DNA from: Bacteroidaceae bacterium
Lineage (GTDB): Bacteria; Bacteroidota; Bacteroidia; Bacteroidales; Bacteroidaceae
Length of the DNA stretch: 8,281 bases
Direction of reading: 5' to 3'
Assembly (NCBI GenBank): GCA_900768625.1
Contig: CAAGDO010000250.1
Coordinates: 1-8,281, forward strand
Of the stretch, positions 1 to 8,170 are shown piece by piece. The notes beneath the pieces were generated by a model, which was not told the origin of the DNA, searched no databases, and was given only the letters and a program-made list of their open reading frames with translations. The first letter of the stretch is position 1. Each line of letters starts with the position of its first letter. The translations under genes were made by a program, and so were the position numbers.

Positions 1-1131
<1,131 letters not shown>

Positions 1132-1168
1132 TTTCTAAAGGAATGATTGGGAGTGGGAAAGTTGGACA

Positions 1169-1235
1169 TTTTCGACTGACGGTAAGTCCAGCAGCACAGG
1201 CAACATCCTATGCTGCCGGAACCATCGTCGGAAAA
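1169..1235 (-). other. Long near-perfect RNA hairpin in the rpoB-rpoC gap
   Basis: Read on the minus strand, the transcript can fold back over almost 70 nt. From the apex outward there are 14 pairs (5' arm 1220-1207, 3' arm 1200-1187, with one G-U and one U-G wobble) closed by the hexaloop AUGUUG (1206-1201). Next come 6 pairs (1221-1226 with 1183-1178) after a CUU bulge at 1186-1184, then 4 pairs (CGAC 1230-1227 with GUCG 1176-1173) after a bulged A at 1177. Last are UUUU (1235-1232) with AAAA (1172-1169) across an unpaired C at 1231. The fold starts two bases after the rpoB stop codon. No U-tract follows on either strand, so it does not look like an intrinsic terminator. The 37 nt between it and rpoC are pyrimidine-rich and look unstructured. 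Its role is unknown; mRNA processing or protection, or an RNA-binding site, are possible. Confidence 0.8.
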
Positions 1236-1237
1236 GC

Positions 1238-4200
1238 TTAGTCGAGCGTGATGCTCAATCCCAAACCGCGAAGCTCGTGGAGCAATACGTTGAGCGATTC
1301 AGGAATACCCGGAGTCGGCATGGGGTCACCCTTAACGATGGCCTCGTATGCCTTGGCGCGTCCGACAACATCATCGGACTTGATAGTAAGAATTTCCTGG
1401 AGCACATGCGAAGCACCAAATGCCTCGATGGCCCAAACTTCCATTTCACCGAAACGCTGACCACCGAACTGTGCCTTACCACCGAGCGGCTGCTGCGTGA
1501 TGAGAGAGTACGGACCGATGGAACGGGCGTGCATCTTGTCCTCAACCATGTGGCCGAGTTTCAACATGTAGGTCACACCCACCGTAGCCTTCTGGTCGAA
1601 GGCCTCACCGGTAGCACCATCGTAGAGCTGTTCAGAGCAGTAGCGGGGAAGACCAGCCTTGTCGGTCCACTCGCAAAGGTCTTCGAGCTTAGCACCATCG
1701 AAGATAGGCGTAGCGAACTTCACACCGAGCTTGCGGCCTGCAGCACCGAGAACAGCCTCGAAAATCTGACCGAGGTTCATACGTGAAGGCACACCCAGCG
1801 GGTTAAGCACGATGTCGACAGGAGTACCATCGGCAAGGAACGGCATATCTTCCTGACGGACAATCTTTGACACGATACCCTTGTTACCGTGGCGACCGGC
1901 CATCTTATCACCCACACCAATCTTACGCTTCTTGGCAATGTAGACCTTTGCCTGCTGGATGATACCAGAGGGAAGATCGTCACCGATGGTGATAGCGAAC
2001 TTCTTGCGCTTGAGTACAGCGTCGAGCTTGTTGTGCTTCTTCAGATAGTTGATCACCAACTGACGGATGAGCTGGTTCGTATGGTCATCGTCGGTCCAAC
2101 CGCGGAGTTCCACTGCAGTATAGTCGAGCGTGTTGAGGAGAGCCTTGGTGAACTTGGCACCCTTGGCAACAACTTCAGAACCCACATTGTCGGTCACACC
2201 CATGGATTCCTTGTCGGAAATGAGCGAAACCAACTTGTCGATCATGATTTCGCGAAGTTCTGCTGCATCCTTTTCGAATTCATCGTCAAGCTTCTGAAGC
2301 GTCACCTTATCAGCGGCCTTAGAACTGCGAGACTTCTGGACACGAGCAAACATGCGCTTGTTGATCACCACACCTGAAAGTGAGGGGTTGGCCTTGAGTG
2401 AAGCGTCCTTGACGTCACCAGCCTTGTCACCGAAGATGGCGCGAAGCAACTTCTCTTCAGGAGTAGGATCGCTTTCGCCCTTCGGAGTGATCTTACCGAT
2501 AAGGATATCACCCGGTACGATTCGGGCACCGATACGTACAACACCCGTTTCGTCGAGGTCCTTCGTTGCGTCCTCGCTGACATTGGGGATATCATTGGTG
2601 AATTCCTCCATACCGCGCTTCGTTTCACGCACCTCAAGAGAGAACTCATCGACGTGAACGGAAGTGAGGATATCCTCACGAATCACGCGTTCGTTGAGCA
2701 CGATAGCATCCTCGTAGTTGTAACCCTTCCAAGGCATGTATGCCACAAGAAGGTTACGTCCCAAAGCCAATTCACCGTCCTCAGTGGCATAACCCTCAGT
2801 GAGGATATCGCCCTTATGAACATGCTGACCCTTCTCGCAGATGGGGCGGAGGTCGATGGTCATGTTCTGGTTCGTACGGCGGAACTTGGGAATGGTATAT
2901 TCCTTAACGTTGGAATCGAAGCTTACAAATTCTTCGTCCTCTGAACGTTCGTAGGCAATGCGGATGGTTGTGGCATCAACAAATTCGATGACACCTTCGC
3001 CCTCGGCAGTAATCATCGTGCGGGAATCCTCGCACACCTGCTTTTCAATACCGGTACCAACAATAGGTGCCTCACTGCGGATAAGAGGTACTGCCTGACG
3101 CATCATGTTGGATCCCATCAATGCACGGTGGGCATCATCGTGCTCAAGGAAGGGGATAAGAGATGCGGCGATAGAAGCAATCTGCTGCGGTGCCACGTCC
3201 ATGAGTTCGACCTCTGAAGGGGGAACAACAGGATAATCAGCATCCTGACGGCACTTCACCTTCTCACGGATAAACGTACCATCGTCGTTCAACGGGGCAT
3301 TACCCTGACCGATGATCTTACCTTCCTCTTCTTCAGCAGAGAGATAAACCACATCATCGTTGTTGAGGTCAACCACAGCGTTCTCCACCTTACGATAAGG
3401 TGTTTCGATGAAGCCGAGTTCATCAATCTTTGCATAAACGCAGAGAGATGAAATCAAACCAATGTTCGGACCTTCAGGTGACTCAATCGGACAGAGACGT
3501 CCGTAGTGCGTGTAGTGTACGTCACGTACCTCGAAACCAGCACGCTCACGTGACAAACCACCAGGACCAAGGGCCGAAAGACGACGCTTGTGCGTAACTT
3601 CTGCCAGCGGGTTGGTCTGGTCCATGAACTGGGAAAGGGCATTCGTTCCGAAGAAGGAATTGATCACGCTCGAGATGGTCTTGGCGTTGATCAAATCTGT
3701 CGGAGTGAAGACTTCATTGTCACGGACATTCATACGTTCGCGGATGGTACGGCTCATACGAGCCAAACCGATTGCGAACTGATTGGAGAGCTGCTCACCT
3801 ACGGTACGAACACGACGGTTGCTCAAGTGGTCGATATCATCCACAGTAGCCTTGGAGTTGATCAACTCGACAAGGTATTTGATGATCTCAATGATATCTT
3901 CACGCGTCAACACACGCACATCCATATCGGTGGTGAGGTTCAACTTCTTGTTGATGCGGTAACGACCGACTTCGCCGAGATCATAACGCTTCTCGGAGAA
4001 GAACAGGTTGTTGATAACTTCACGGGCAGAAGCGTCATCAGCAGGATCTGCATTACGCAACTGACGGTAGATATAGAGCACAGCTTCCTTCTCCGAGTTG
4101 GAGGGGTCCTTCTGCAAGGTGTTGAAGATGATGCTGTAGTCGGAAGAAGAAGCTTCCTCGTGGTGCACGAGAATGCTCTGTGCGCCAGACTCCAGAATCG

Positions 4201-5050
4201 TATCAATATGCTCCTCGGTGATTTCCGTCTCACGATCGAGCACAATCTCGTTACGCTCGATAGAAACAACTTCACCGGTATCCTCATCAACGAAGTCCTC
4301 AACCCAGCTCTTCAACACACGGGCTGCGAGCTTGCGACCGAGCAACTTCTTCAAATTGGTCTTATTGACCTTAACTTCTTCAGCGAGGTCGAAAATCTGA
4401 AGAATGTCCTTATCCGTTTCAAATCCGATGGCACGGAGCAACGTCGTTACGGGCAACTTCTTCTTACGGTCGATGTAGGCATACATCACGTTGTTGATGT
4501 CCGTAGCAAACTCAATCCAAGAACCCTTGAAAGGAATGATACGTGCAGAATAGAGCTGCGTACCATTGGCATGGATGCTTGAGCCGAAGAACACACCGGG
4601 CGAACGGTGAAGCTGAGATACAACCACGCGCTCGGCGCCGTTGATGACAAACGTACCGTTGGCAGTCATGTAAGGAATCGAACCGAGGAACACATCCTGC
4701 ACCACGGTGTCGAAATCTTCATGGTCGGGGTCGGTACAATAAAGCTTGAGCTTGGCCTTGAGGGGCACACAATAAGTGAGGCCACGTTCGAGGCACTCCT
4801 GAATGGTGTAACGAGGTTCGTCGATATAGTAATCGAGGAACTCCAGCACAAAGTTGTTGCGAGTATCCGCAATAGGGAAGTTCTCGGCAAAGACTTTGTA
4901 CAGGCCGTCGTTCTTGCGCAATTCGCTGGGAGTGTCAAGCTGGAGAAAATCCTTGAAAGACTTTAACTGAACGTCCAGGAAATCGGGATAAGGCATCGGA
5001 TTCTTGACGGACGCAAAGTTTACACGTTGGTTAATTACTCTGGAAGACAT
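1238..5050 (-). CDS. rpoB: RNA polymerase beta subunit
   Basis: This 1270-residue protein is the beta subunit of RNA polymerase, which forms one side of the active-site cleft and the rifampicin pocket. Family landmarks are in order. They include the N-terminal protrusion and lobe with RVVVSQLHRSPGVFF (141-155). The rifampicin cluster I spans about 469-495, then RERAGFEVRDVHYTHYGRLCPIESPEGPNIGL (501-532). The flap/hybrid-binding segment holds NLLVAYMPWKGYNYEDAIVLNE (766-787). The GDKMAGRHGNKG motif has the NTP-contacting lysines K1049 and K1057. The C-terminal clamp contains GGKAQFGGQRFGEMEVWA (1190-1207). Length and content are those of Bacteroidota beta subunits, with no large lineage insertion or deletion noticed. 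It is separated from rplL by a terminator-like hairpin and a 110-nt leader, and followed by a long hairpin before rpoC. The start MSSRVINQRVNF is the first ATG of the frame and has no Shine-Dalgarno motif. Confidence 0.99.
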   Translation of the reverse strand: MSSRVINQRVNFASVKNPMPYPDFLDVQLKSFKDFLQLDTPSELRKNDGLYKVFAENFPIADTRNNFVLEFLDYYIDEPRYTIQECLERGLTYCVPLKAKLKLYCTDPDHEDFDTVVQDVFLGSIPYMTANGTFVINGAERVVVSQLHRSPGVFFGSSIHANGTQLYSARIIPFKGSWIEFATDINNVMYAYIDRKKKLPVTTLLRAIGFETDKDILQIFDLAEEVKVNKTNLKKLLGRKLAARVLKSWVEDFVDEDTGEVVSIERNEIVLDRETEITEEHIDTILESGAQSILVHHEEASSSDYSIIFNTLQKDPSNSEKEAVLYIYRQLRNADPADDASAREVINNLFFSEKRYDLGEVGRYRINKKLNLTTDMDVRVLTREDIIEIIKYLVELINSKATVDDIDHLSNRRVRTVGEQLSNQFAIGLARMSRTIRERMNVRDNEVFTPTDLINAKTISSVINSFFGTNALSQFMDQTNPLAEVTHKRRLSALGPGGLSRERAGFEVRDVHYTHYGRLCPIESPEGPNIGLISSLCVYAKIDELGFIETPYRKVENAVVDLNNDDVVYLSAEEEEGKIIGQGNAPLNDDGTFIREKVKCRQDADYPVVPPSEVELMDVAPQQIASIAASLIPFLEHDDAHRALMGSNMMRQAVPLIRSEAPIVGTGIEKQVCEDSRTMITAEGEGVIEFVDATTIRIAYERSEDEEFVSFDSNVKEYTIPKFRRTNQNMTIDLRPICEKGQHVHKGDILTEGYATEDGELALGRNLLVAYMPWKGYNYEDAIVLNERVIREDILTSVHVDEFSLEVRETKRGMEEFTNDIPNVSEDATKDLDETGVVRIGARIVPGDILIGKITPKGESDPTPEEKLLRAIFGDKAGDVKDASLKANPSLSGVVINKRMFARVQKSRSSKAADKVTLQKLDDEFEKDAAELREIMIDKLVSLISDKESMGVTDNVGSEVVAKGAKFTKALLNTLDYTAVELRGWTDDDHTNQLIRQLVINYLKKHNKLDAVLKRKKFAITIGDDLPSGIIQQAKVYIAKKRKIGVGDKMAGRHGNKGIVSKIVRQEDMPFLADGTPVDIVLNPLGVPSRMNLGQIFEAVLGAAGRKLGVKFATPIFDGAKLEDLCEWTDKAGLPRYCSEQLYDGATGEAFDQKATVGVTYMLKLGHMVEDKMHARSIGPYSLITQQPLGGKAQFGGQRFGEMEVWAIEAFGASHVLQEILTIKSDDVVGRAKAYEAIVKGDPMPTPGIPESLNVLLHELRGLGLSITLD

Positions 5051-5160
5051 TCGTGAAAAAAAGAAGTTATGTTGCGTTTAAAGTTCATTGGGCCATTCCA
5101 GGGGCAACAAGCCGTCAGGGAAAATGCTCCGAACCAGAACCAGAAACAGGCTATTTATAG
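5051..5160 (-). other. Leader between the attenuator and rpoB
   Basis: These 110 nt lie between the U-tract of the rplL-rpoB hairpin and the rpoB ATG. They contain a short tandem hexamer (TTCTGG twice, plus TTC, on the minus strand at 5145-5131), a weak GGC/GCC hairpin around 5107-5117, and a run of seven T residues (5062-5056) just before the start. I found no convincing Bacteroidota promoter (TTTG, then TAnnTTTG about 19 nt later) and no Shine-Dalgarno motif. No reading frame of note is present. If there is no promoter here, rpoBC depends on transcripts that pass the upstream hairpin. Confidence 0.5.
5131..5145. repeat. Short tandem hexamer in the rpoB leader
   Basis: The plus strand reads GAACCA, GAACCA, GAA: two and a half copies of a 6-nt unit, within the untranslated leader upstream of rpoB. 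On the transcript it reads as TTCTGG repeats. It is short enough to be chance. Confidence 0.6.
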
Positions 5161-5202
5161 ACACAAAAAGGTTATGAACCCCCTACCAGAGGATTCATAA
5201 CC
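5161..5202 (-). terminator. Intrinsic terminator / attenuator between rplL and rpoB
   Basis: On the minus strand a 14-bp stem begins 25 nt after the rplL stop codon. The outer nine pairs are perfect (GGTTATGAA 5202-5194 with TTCATAACC 5178-5170). The inner five are C-G rich with two wobbles (TCCTC 5193-5189 with GGGGG 5183-5179), closing the loop TGGTA. The stem is followed directly by TTTTTGTGT (5169-5161), which is the layout of a Rho-independent terminator. Because rpoB and rpoC lie downstream in the same direction with no evident promoter between, it probably works as a partial terminator that sets polymerase-subunit expression below that of the ribosomal stalk proteins. A partial terminator is known in the rplL-rpoB gap of Escherichia coli; the function here is inferred by position. 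Confidence 0.88.
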
Positions 5203-5227
5203 ATACCCTTTAATCAGGGGGATTGTA

Positions 5228-5602
5228 TTAAGCGATTTCCACTTCAGCACCAGCCTCTTCGAGAGCCTTCTTGAGTGCTTCAGCTTCTTCCTTAGCAACG
5301 CCTTCCTTGAGCTTGCTGGGAGCGCCGTCAACGAGATCCTTAGCTTCCTTCAAGCCGAGGCCGCAAGCTTCCTTAACAGCCTTTACAACCTGCAACTTAG
5401 CAGCACCAGCTGACTTGAGAACTACGTCGAAAGCAGTCTTCTCTTCAGCAGCAGCAGCACCAGCTGCGGGACCGGCAGCAACAGCAACAGCTGCAGCAGC
5501 GGGCTCAATACCATATTCTTCCTTGAGGATCGTTGCCAATTCGTTTACTTCCTTCACAGTCAAATTTACCAATTCTTCTGCGATAGCTTTGATATCTGCC
5601 AT
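5228..5602 (-). CDS. rplL: 50S ribosomal protein L7/L12
   Basis: L7/L12 (bL12) is the multi-copy acidic stalk protein that recruits and stimulates the translational GTPases. The 124-residue product has the classic three-part layout. An N-terminal dimerisation and L10-binding helical region spans residues 1-31 (MADIKAIAEELVNLTVKEVNEL). A flexible hinge made almost wholly of Ala, Gly and Val spans about 34-53. The globular factor-binding domain spans 54-124 and carries GLGLKEAKDLVDGAPS at 81-96. The length is normal. The hinge is encoded by GC-rich Ala codons, which produces a low-complexity GCAGC-type tract near 5440-5510. It lies 59 nt after rplJ, its stalk partner, and is followed by the terminator-like hairpin. 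The start follows an A-rich stretch (TTTAAGAAAA) without a Shine-Dalgarno motif. Confidence 0.99.
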   Translation of the reverse strand: MADIKAIAEELVNLTVKEVNELATILKEEYGIEPAAAAVAVAAGPAAGAAAAEEKTAFDVVLKSAGAAKLQVVKAVKEACGLGLKEAKDLVDGAPSKLKEGVAKEEAEALKKALEEAGAEVEIA

Positions 5603-5661
5603 TTTTCTTAAATGTATTTTTTTGTTTGTTTTCTGAGTTAATTGGGGTTCGGTCTAACCGA

Positions 5662-6180
5662 TTATTCGGGGCGTTCGCCCAGAGTTTTAAGCACACCGTG
5701 AATGGTCTGACCACCGCTCTGAAGGGCGGAAATAACATTCTTGGCGGGAGACTGCAGCAAAGCAACGATTTCGGCAATAACCTCGTCCTTGCTCTTGATT
5801 GCGCACAAAGTCTCGAGTTGGTCTGCTCCAACATAGAAGCCTTCCTCGGCATAAGCAGCCTTCAATGCAGGCACACCTTCCTTTGCGTACTCCTTGAGGA
5901 GCTTGGCAGGTACATTAGCGGTGTGGCAGAAGAAAACTGCAGTTGTGCCCTTGAGGCTGTCGTAAAGGGGAGTGAAATCCACCTCAGAAGCCTCGAAAGC
6001 CTTATGAAGGAGGGTGTTCTTCACAACAGTCATCTTGATGCCTGCACCAAAGCACTTGCGGCGGAGGTTAGAAGTCGCCTCTGCGTTCAAGCCGGTTACG
6101 TCAACAAGATAAAAGTGTGCATATTCCTTGAGTTTCTCACCGAGCTGTTCGATGATGATAACTTTATCTTCCTTTCTCAT
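5662..6180 (-). CDS. rplJ: 50S ribosomal protein L10
   Basis: L10 (uL10) anchors the L7/L12 dimers to 23S rRNA together with L11, forming the base of the GTPase-associated stalk. The 172-residue product opens MRKEDKVIIIEQLGEKLKEY. It has the rRNA-binding alpha/beta domain with LRRKCFGAGIKMTVVKNTLLHKA at about 39-61, and ends in the long C-terminal helix (about 130-167) on which L7/L12 dimers sit. It lies only 14 nt after rplA and 59 nt before rplL. In E. coli L10 with L7/L12 represses its own mRNA through a long leader upstream of rplJ. Here the 14-nt gap leaves no room for such a leader unless it overlaps the end of rplA. No Shine-Dalgarno motif precedes the ATG (ATTGAAATTGAATC). Confidence 0.98.
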   Translation of the reverse strand: MRKEDKVIIIEQLGEKLKEYAHFYLVDVTGLNAEATSNLRRKCFGAGIKMTVVKNTLLHKAFEASEVDFTPLYDSLKGTTAVFFCHTANVPAKLLKEYAKEGVPALKAAYAEEGFYVGADQLETLCAIKSKDEVIAEIVALLQSPAKNVISALQSGGQTIHGVLKTLGERPE

Positions 6181-6194
6181 GATTCAATTTCAAT

Positions 6195-6893
6195 TTAGAT
6201 TTCTTCTACAGATTTAGGATCAATCTTGATGCCCTTGCTCATAGTAGAGGAAAGATAAAGACTCTTGATATATGTACCCTTGGCAGCGGTCGGTTTGAGC
6301 TTGATGATGGTATTGATGAATTCCTTCGCATTACCATAAATCTGCTCAGGAGTGAAAGAAACCTTACCGATTGACGTGTGGACGATACCAGACTTGTCAA
6401 CCTTAAAGTCAATCTTACCCTGCTTAACCTCACGGATTGCCTTAGCAACATCCATGGTTACGGTACCACTCTTGGGGTTAGGCATCAATCCGCGGGGACC
6501 GAGCACACGACCCAGGGCACCAATCTTACCCATGATGGCGGGCATGGTGATGATCACGTCAACATCAGTCCAACCACCCTTGATCTTCTCGATATATTCA
6601 TCGAGACCTACATAGTCAGCACCTGCTTCCTTAGCAGCGGCTTCAGCATCGGGAGTACAGAGGCAGAGAACACGCACCGTCTTACCAGTTCCGTTGGGCA
6701 GCGAAACAACGCCACGAACCATCTGATTGGCCTTACGGGGGTCAACGCCCAAACGTACGTCAATATCTACAGAAGCATCAAACTTGGTAGTGGTGATTTC
6801 CTTTACCAAAGCTGCAGCTTCCTTCAACGTGTATGCCTTCCCTGCTTCAACCTTCTCAGCGACTAATTTCTGATTTTTTGTCAGTTTACTCAT
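6195..6893 (-). CDS. rplA: 50S ribosomal protein L1
   Basis: L1 (uL1) builds the mobile L1 stalk of the large subunit, which guides deacylated tRNA out of the E site. In many bacteria it also represses translation of the rplK-rplA mRNA. The 232-residue product has the two-domain family layout. SVDIDVRLGVDPRKANQMVRG (41-61) belongs to the RNA-binding domain I. The central domain II runs through the CLCTPDAEAAAKEAGADYVG segment (77-96). The family signature LGRVLGPRGLMPNPKSGTV is at 127-145. The length matches the family. It starts 20 nt after rplK and ends 14 nt before rplJ, consistent with co-transcription. The ATG is preceded by AT-rich sequence (ACTTCAATTGAACA) with no Shine-Dalgarno motif. 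Confidence 0.99.
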   Translation of the reverse strand: MSKLTKNQKLVAEKVEAGKAYTLKEAAALVKEITTTKFDASVDIDVRLGVDPRKANQMVRGVVSLPNGTGKTVRVLCLCTPDAEAAAKEAGADYVGLDEYIEKIKGGWTDVDVIITMPAIMGKIGALGRVLGPRGLMPNPKSGTVTMDVAKAIREVKQGKIDFKVDKSGIVHTSIGKVSFTPEQIYGNAKEFINTIIKLKPTAAKGTYIKSLYLSSTMSKGIKIDPKSVEEI

Positions 6894-6913
6894 TGTTCAA
6901 TTGAAGTTTTTGA

Positions 6914-7354
6914 TTATTCACCAGGGAAGTCACCCTTTACTGTGATACCCATGCTGCGGGCAGTACCAGCTACCAAACGCATAGCACTCTCAACTGTGAA
7001 GCAGTTCAAGTCGGGCATCTTATCTTCAGCGATAGCCTTCACCTGATCCCAAGTGATCTCAGCGATCTTGGTACGGTTGGGCTGAGCTGATCCGCTCTTC
7101 TTTTTGGCTGCTTCCAGCAATTGAATTGCTACAGGAGGAGTCTTAACGATGAACGTGAAAGACTTGTCATTGTAATAAGTGATGACAACAGGCAACACCT
7201 TGCCTGCCTTCTCCTGAGTTCTGGCGTTGAACTGCTTGCAGAAATCCATGATGTTGATACCCTTAGAACCCAAAGCGGGACCTACGGGAGGAGATGGATT
7301 TGCAGCGCCGCCCTTAATCTGTAATTTGATTAATCCAGCAACTTCTTTAGCCAT
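6914..7354 (-). CDS. rplK: 50S ribosomal protein L11
   Basis: L11 (uL11) binds the GTPase-associated centre of 23S rRNA and helps elongation factors and the stringent-response enzyme sense ribosome state. The 146-residue product shows the N-terminal proline-rich face GGAANPSPPVGPALGSKGINI (15-35), which includes the conserved P22 and P23 next to the thiostrepton pocket. It also shows the C-terminal rRNA-binding domain (about 76-140) with KIAEITWDQVKAIAEDKMPDLN and the GTARSMGI signature at 130-137. The length is normal. It follows nusG by 54 nt of AT-rich sequence and precedes rplA by 20 nt, the usual rplKA pairing. The start MAKEVAGLIKLQIKGG matches the family; an A-rich stretch (AAATAATAAAA) precedes it and no Shine-Dalgarno motif is present. 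Confidence 0.99.
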   Translation of the reverse strand: MAKEVAGLIKLQIKGGAANPSPPVGPALGSKGINIMDFCKQFNARTQEKAGKVLPVVITYYNDKSFTFIVKTPPVAIQLLEAAKKKSGSAQPNRTKIAEITWDQVKAIAEDKMPDLNCFTVESAMRLVAGTARSMGITVKGDFPGE

Positions 7355-7408
7355 TTTTATTATTTGAATTTTGGAATTTATTGAAGGACTTCAGTACGTA
7401 ACAACACC

Positions 7409-7951
7409 TTATTCCTTCTCTATCTGCATAAAACCAAGATCAAGTCCGGTCACACGACCAAAGACTTTGACGTTTACGGTTACCTTCTTCTTCTCATTGT
7501 CCACCTTCTCGATGACACCAGTGAAGCCGCTGAACGGACCGTCGGTAACCTTCACGCTTTCGCCCTCCAGGTAAGGAATTTCAACGTCAATAGGCTCTTC
7601 AGCCATTTCGTCTGCCTTACCCAAAATACGGTTTACCTCGCTCTCACGAAGGGGAGTGGGGTTATCCATACCACCCAAAAAGCCCAGCACATTTGGCGTG
7701 TTGCGCAAGTCATGGATGGTTTCACCAACTAATCTAGCCTCTACCAAAACGTATCCTGGCAGATAATTTCTCTCTTTGATGACACGCTTCGTGCCACGTA
7801 TCTGAACGACCTTTTCAGTAGGGATAAGCACCTGCGAAACATGACCGCCGAGGCGGCCATTCTTAATTTCAGCATCGATGTATTCCTTAACCTTACCTTC
7901 CTTGCCACTCACGGCACGTAGAACGTACCATTGCATTTCTGCTTGTGCCAT
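7409..7951 (-). CDS. nusG: Transcription termination/antitermination factor NusG
   Basis: NusG is the universal elongation factor that binds the clamp helices of RNA polymerase through its N-terminal domain; its C-terminal KOW domain contacts ribosomal S10 or Rho. The 180-residue product begins MAQAEMQWYVLRAVSGKEGKV, the NGN-domain start, and includes the conserved LPGYVLVE (64-71) and NTPNVLGFLGG (84-94). The KOW motif lies at about 129-150 (EGESVKVTDGPFSGFTGVIEKV). Length and domains fit a housekeeping NusG and not a specialised paralogue such as UpxY/LoaP types, which usually sit at the head of polysaccharide operons. Its clamp-helix target is encoded in the same window (rpoC residues about 265-320). 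The gene starts 9 nt after the secE stop. M6 is an alternative start, but M1 is preferred because it keeps the short intergenic spacing. Confidence 0.98.
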   Translation of the reverse strand: MAQAEMQWYVLRAVSGKEGKVKEYIDAEIKNGRLGGHVSQVLIPTEKVVQIRGTKRVIKERNYLPGYVLVEARLVGETIHDLRNTPNVLGFLGGMDNPTPLRESEVNRILGKADEMAEEPIDVEIPYLEGESVKVTDGPFSGFTGVIEKVDNEKKKVTVNVKVFGRVTGLDLGFMQIEKE

Positions 7952-7960
7952 GTGTAAAGA

Positions 7961-8155
7961 TTAAATTTGGGGATAAACCAGTTGCATGATATTCTCGAAT
8001 ACCGTATCCATAAGGAACACCGCAATAGCTATGATGATGGAAGCTGTTAACACAACAATTGCGCTGTGAGTCAGTTCCTTTCTCGAAGGCCATTCGGTCT
8101 TATGCGATAATTCTTCGTATGAATCTTTGCAATATGCGATTACTTTCTGGAACAT
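7961..8155 (-). CDS. secE: Preprotein translocase subunit SecE
   Basis: SecE clamps the SecY channel in the inner membrane. The 64-residue product is the short single-span form. It has an amphipathic N-terminal helix (MFQKVIAYCKDSYEELSHK), the conserved KTEWPSRKEL loop (19-28), and one hydrophobic membrane segment at about 31-49 (SAIVVLTASIIIAIAVFLM), followed by a short tail ending YPQI. The frame stays open upstream to an ATG at 8200, but that start lies inside the tRNA-Trp gene and adds 15 unrelated residues. The ATG at 8155 gives the family-typical N-terminus and is chosen. It begins 15 nt after the tRNA 3' end and stops 9 nt before nusG. No Shine-Dalgarno motif precedes it (AAAAGATACATAT). 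Confidence 0.96.
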   Translation of the reverse strand: MFQKVIAYCKDSYEELSHKTEWPSRKELTHSAIVVLTASIIIAIAVFLMDTVFENIMQLVYPQI

Positions 8156-8170
8156 ATATGTATCTTTTAG

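Noticed and set aside
3565..3645. Possible rifampicin-resistance change in rpoB.
   Set aside because: The key positions Q474, D477, H487, R490 and S492 (E. coli Q513, D516, H526, R529, S531) carry the susceptible-type residues. T479 differs from the E. coli Asn518, but I recall this as the usual residue in Bacteroidales.
3590..4582. A 330-codon open frame on the plus strand opposite rpoB, with several smaller ones (1277-1786, 1889-2377, 4607-4966).
   Set aside because: They lie wholly antisense to an intact, highly conserved rpoB; their predicted proteins show no recognisable domain. Long antisense frames are expected where a biased codon set avoids stop triplets on the opposite strand.
5103..5169. 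Bacteroidota-type promoter for rpoB in the rplL-rpoB gap (TTTG at 5167-5164, TATAAATAG nearby).
   Set aside because: No TAnnTTTG element occurs at the required spacing of about 19 nt after the TTTG; the TATAAATAG is too close to it.
5650..5660. Small inverted repeat CGGT-TAG-ACCG just after the rplJ stop codon.
   Set aside because: Only four pairs with a 3-nt loop and no U-tract after it; too weak to call a terminator or regulatory site.
5626..6198. A 190-codon plus-strand open frame opposite rplJ.
   Set aside because: It covers rplJ and its flanks in antisense, has no recognisable family, and is explained by codon bias of rplJ.
7355..7408. Possible L1 autoregulatory site in the nusG-rplK gap, around the TGAAG/CTTCA inverted repeat.
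   Set aside because: The inverted repeat allows only a four-pair stem with a 4-nt loop, and I cannot match it to the L1 binding fold of 23S rRNA by eye.
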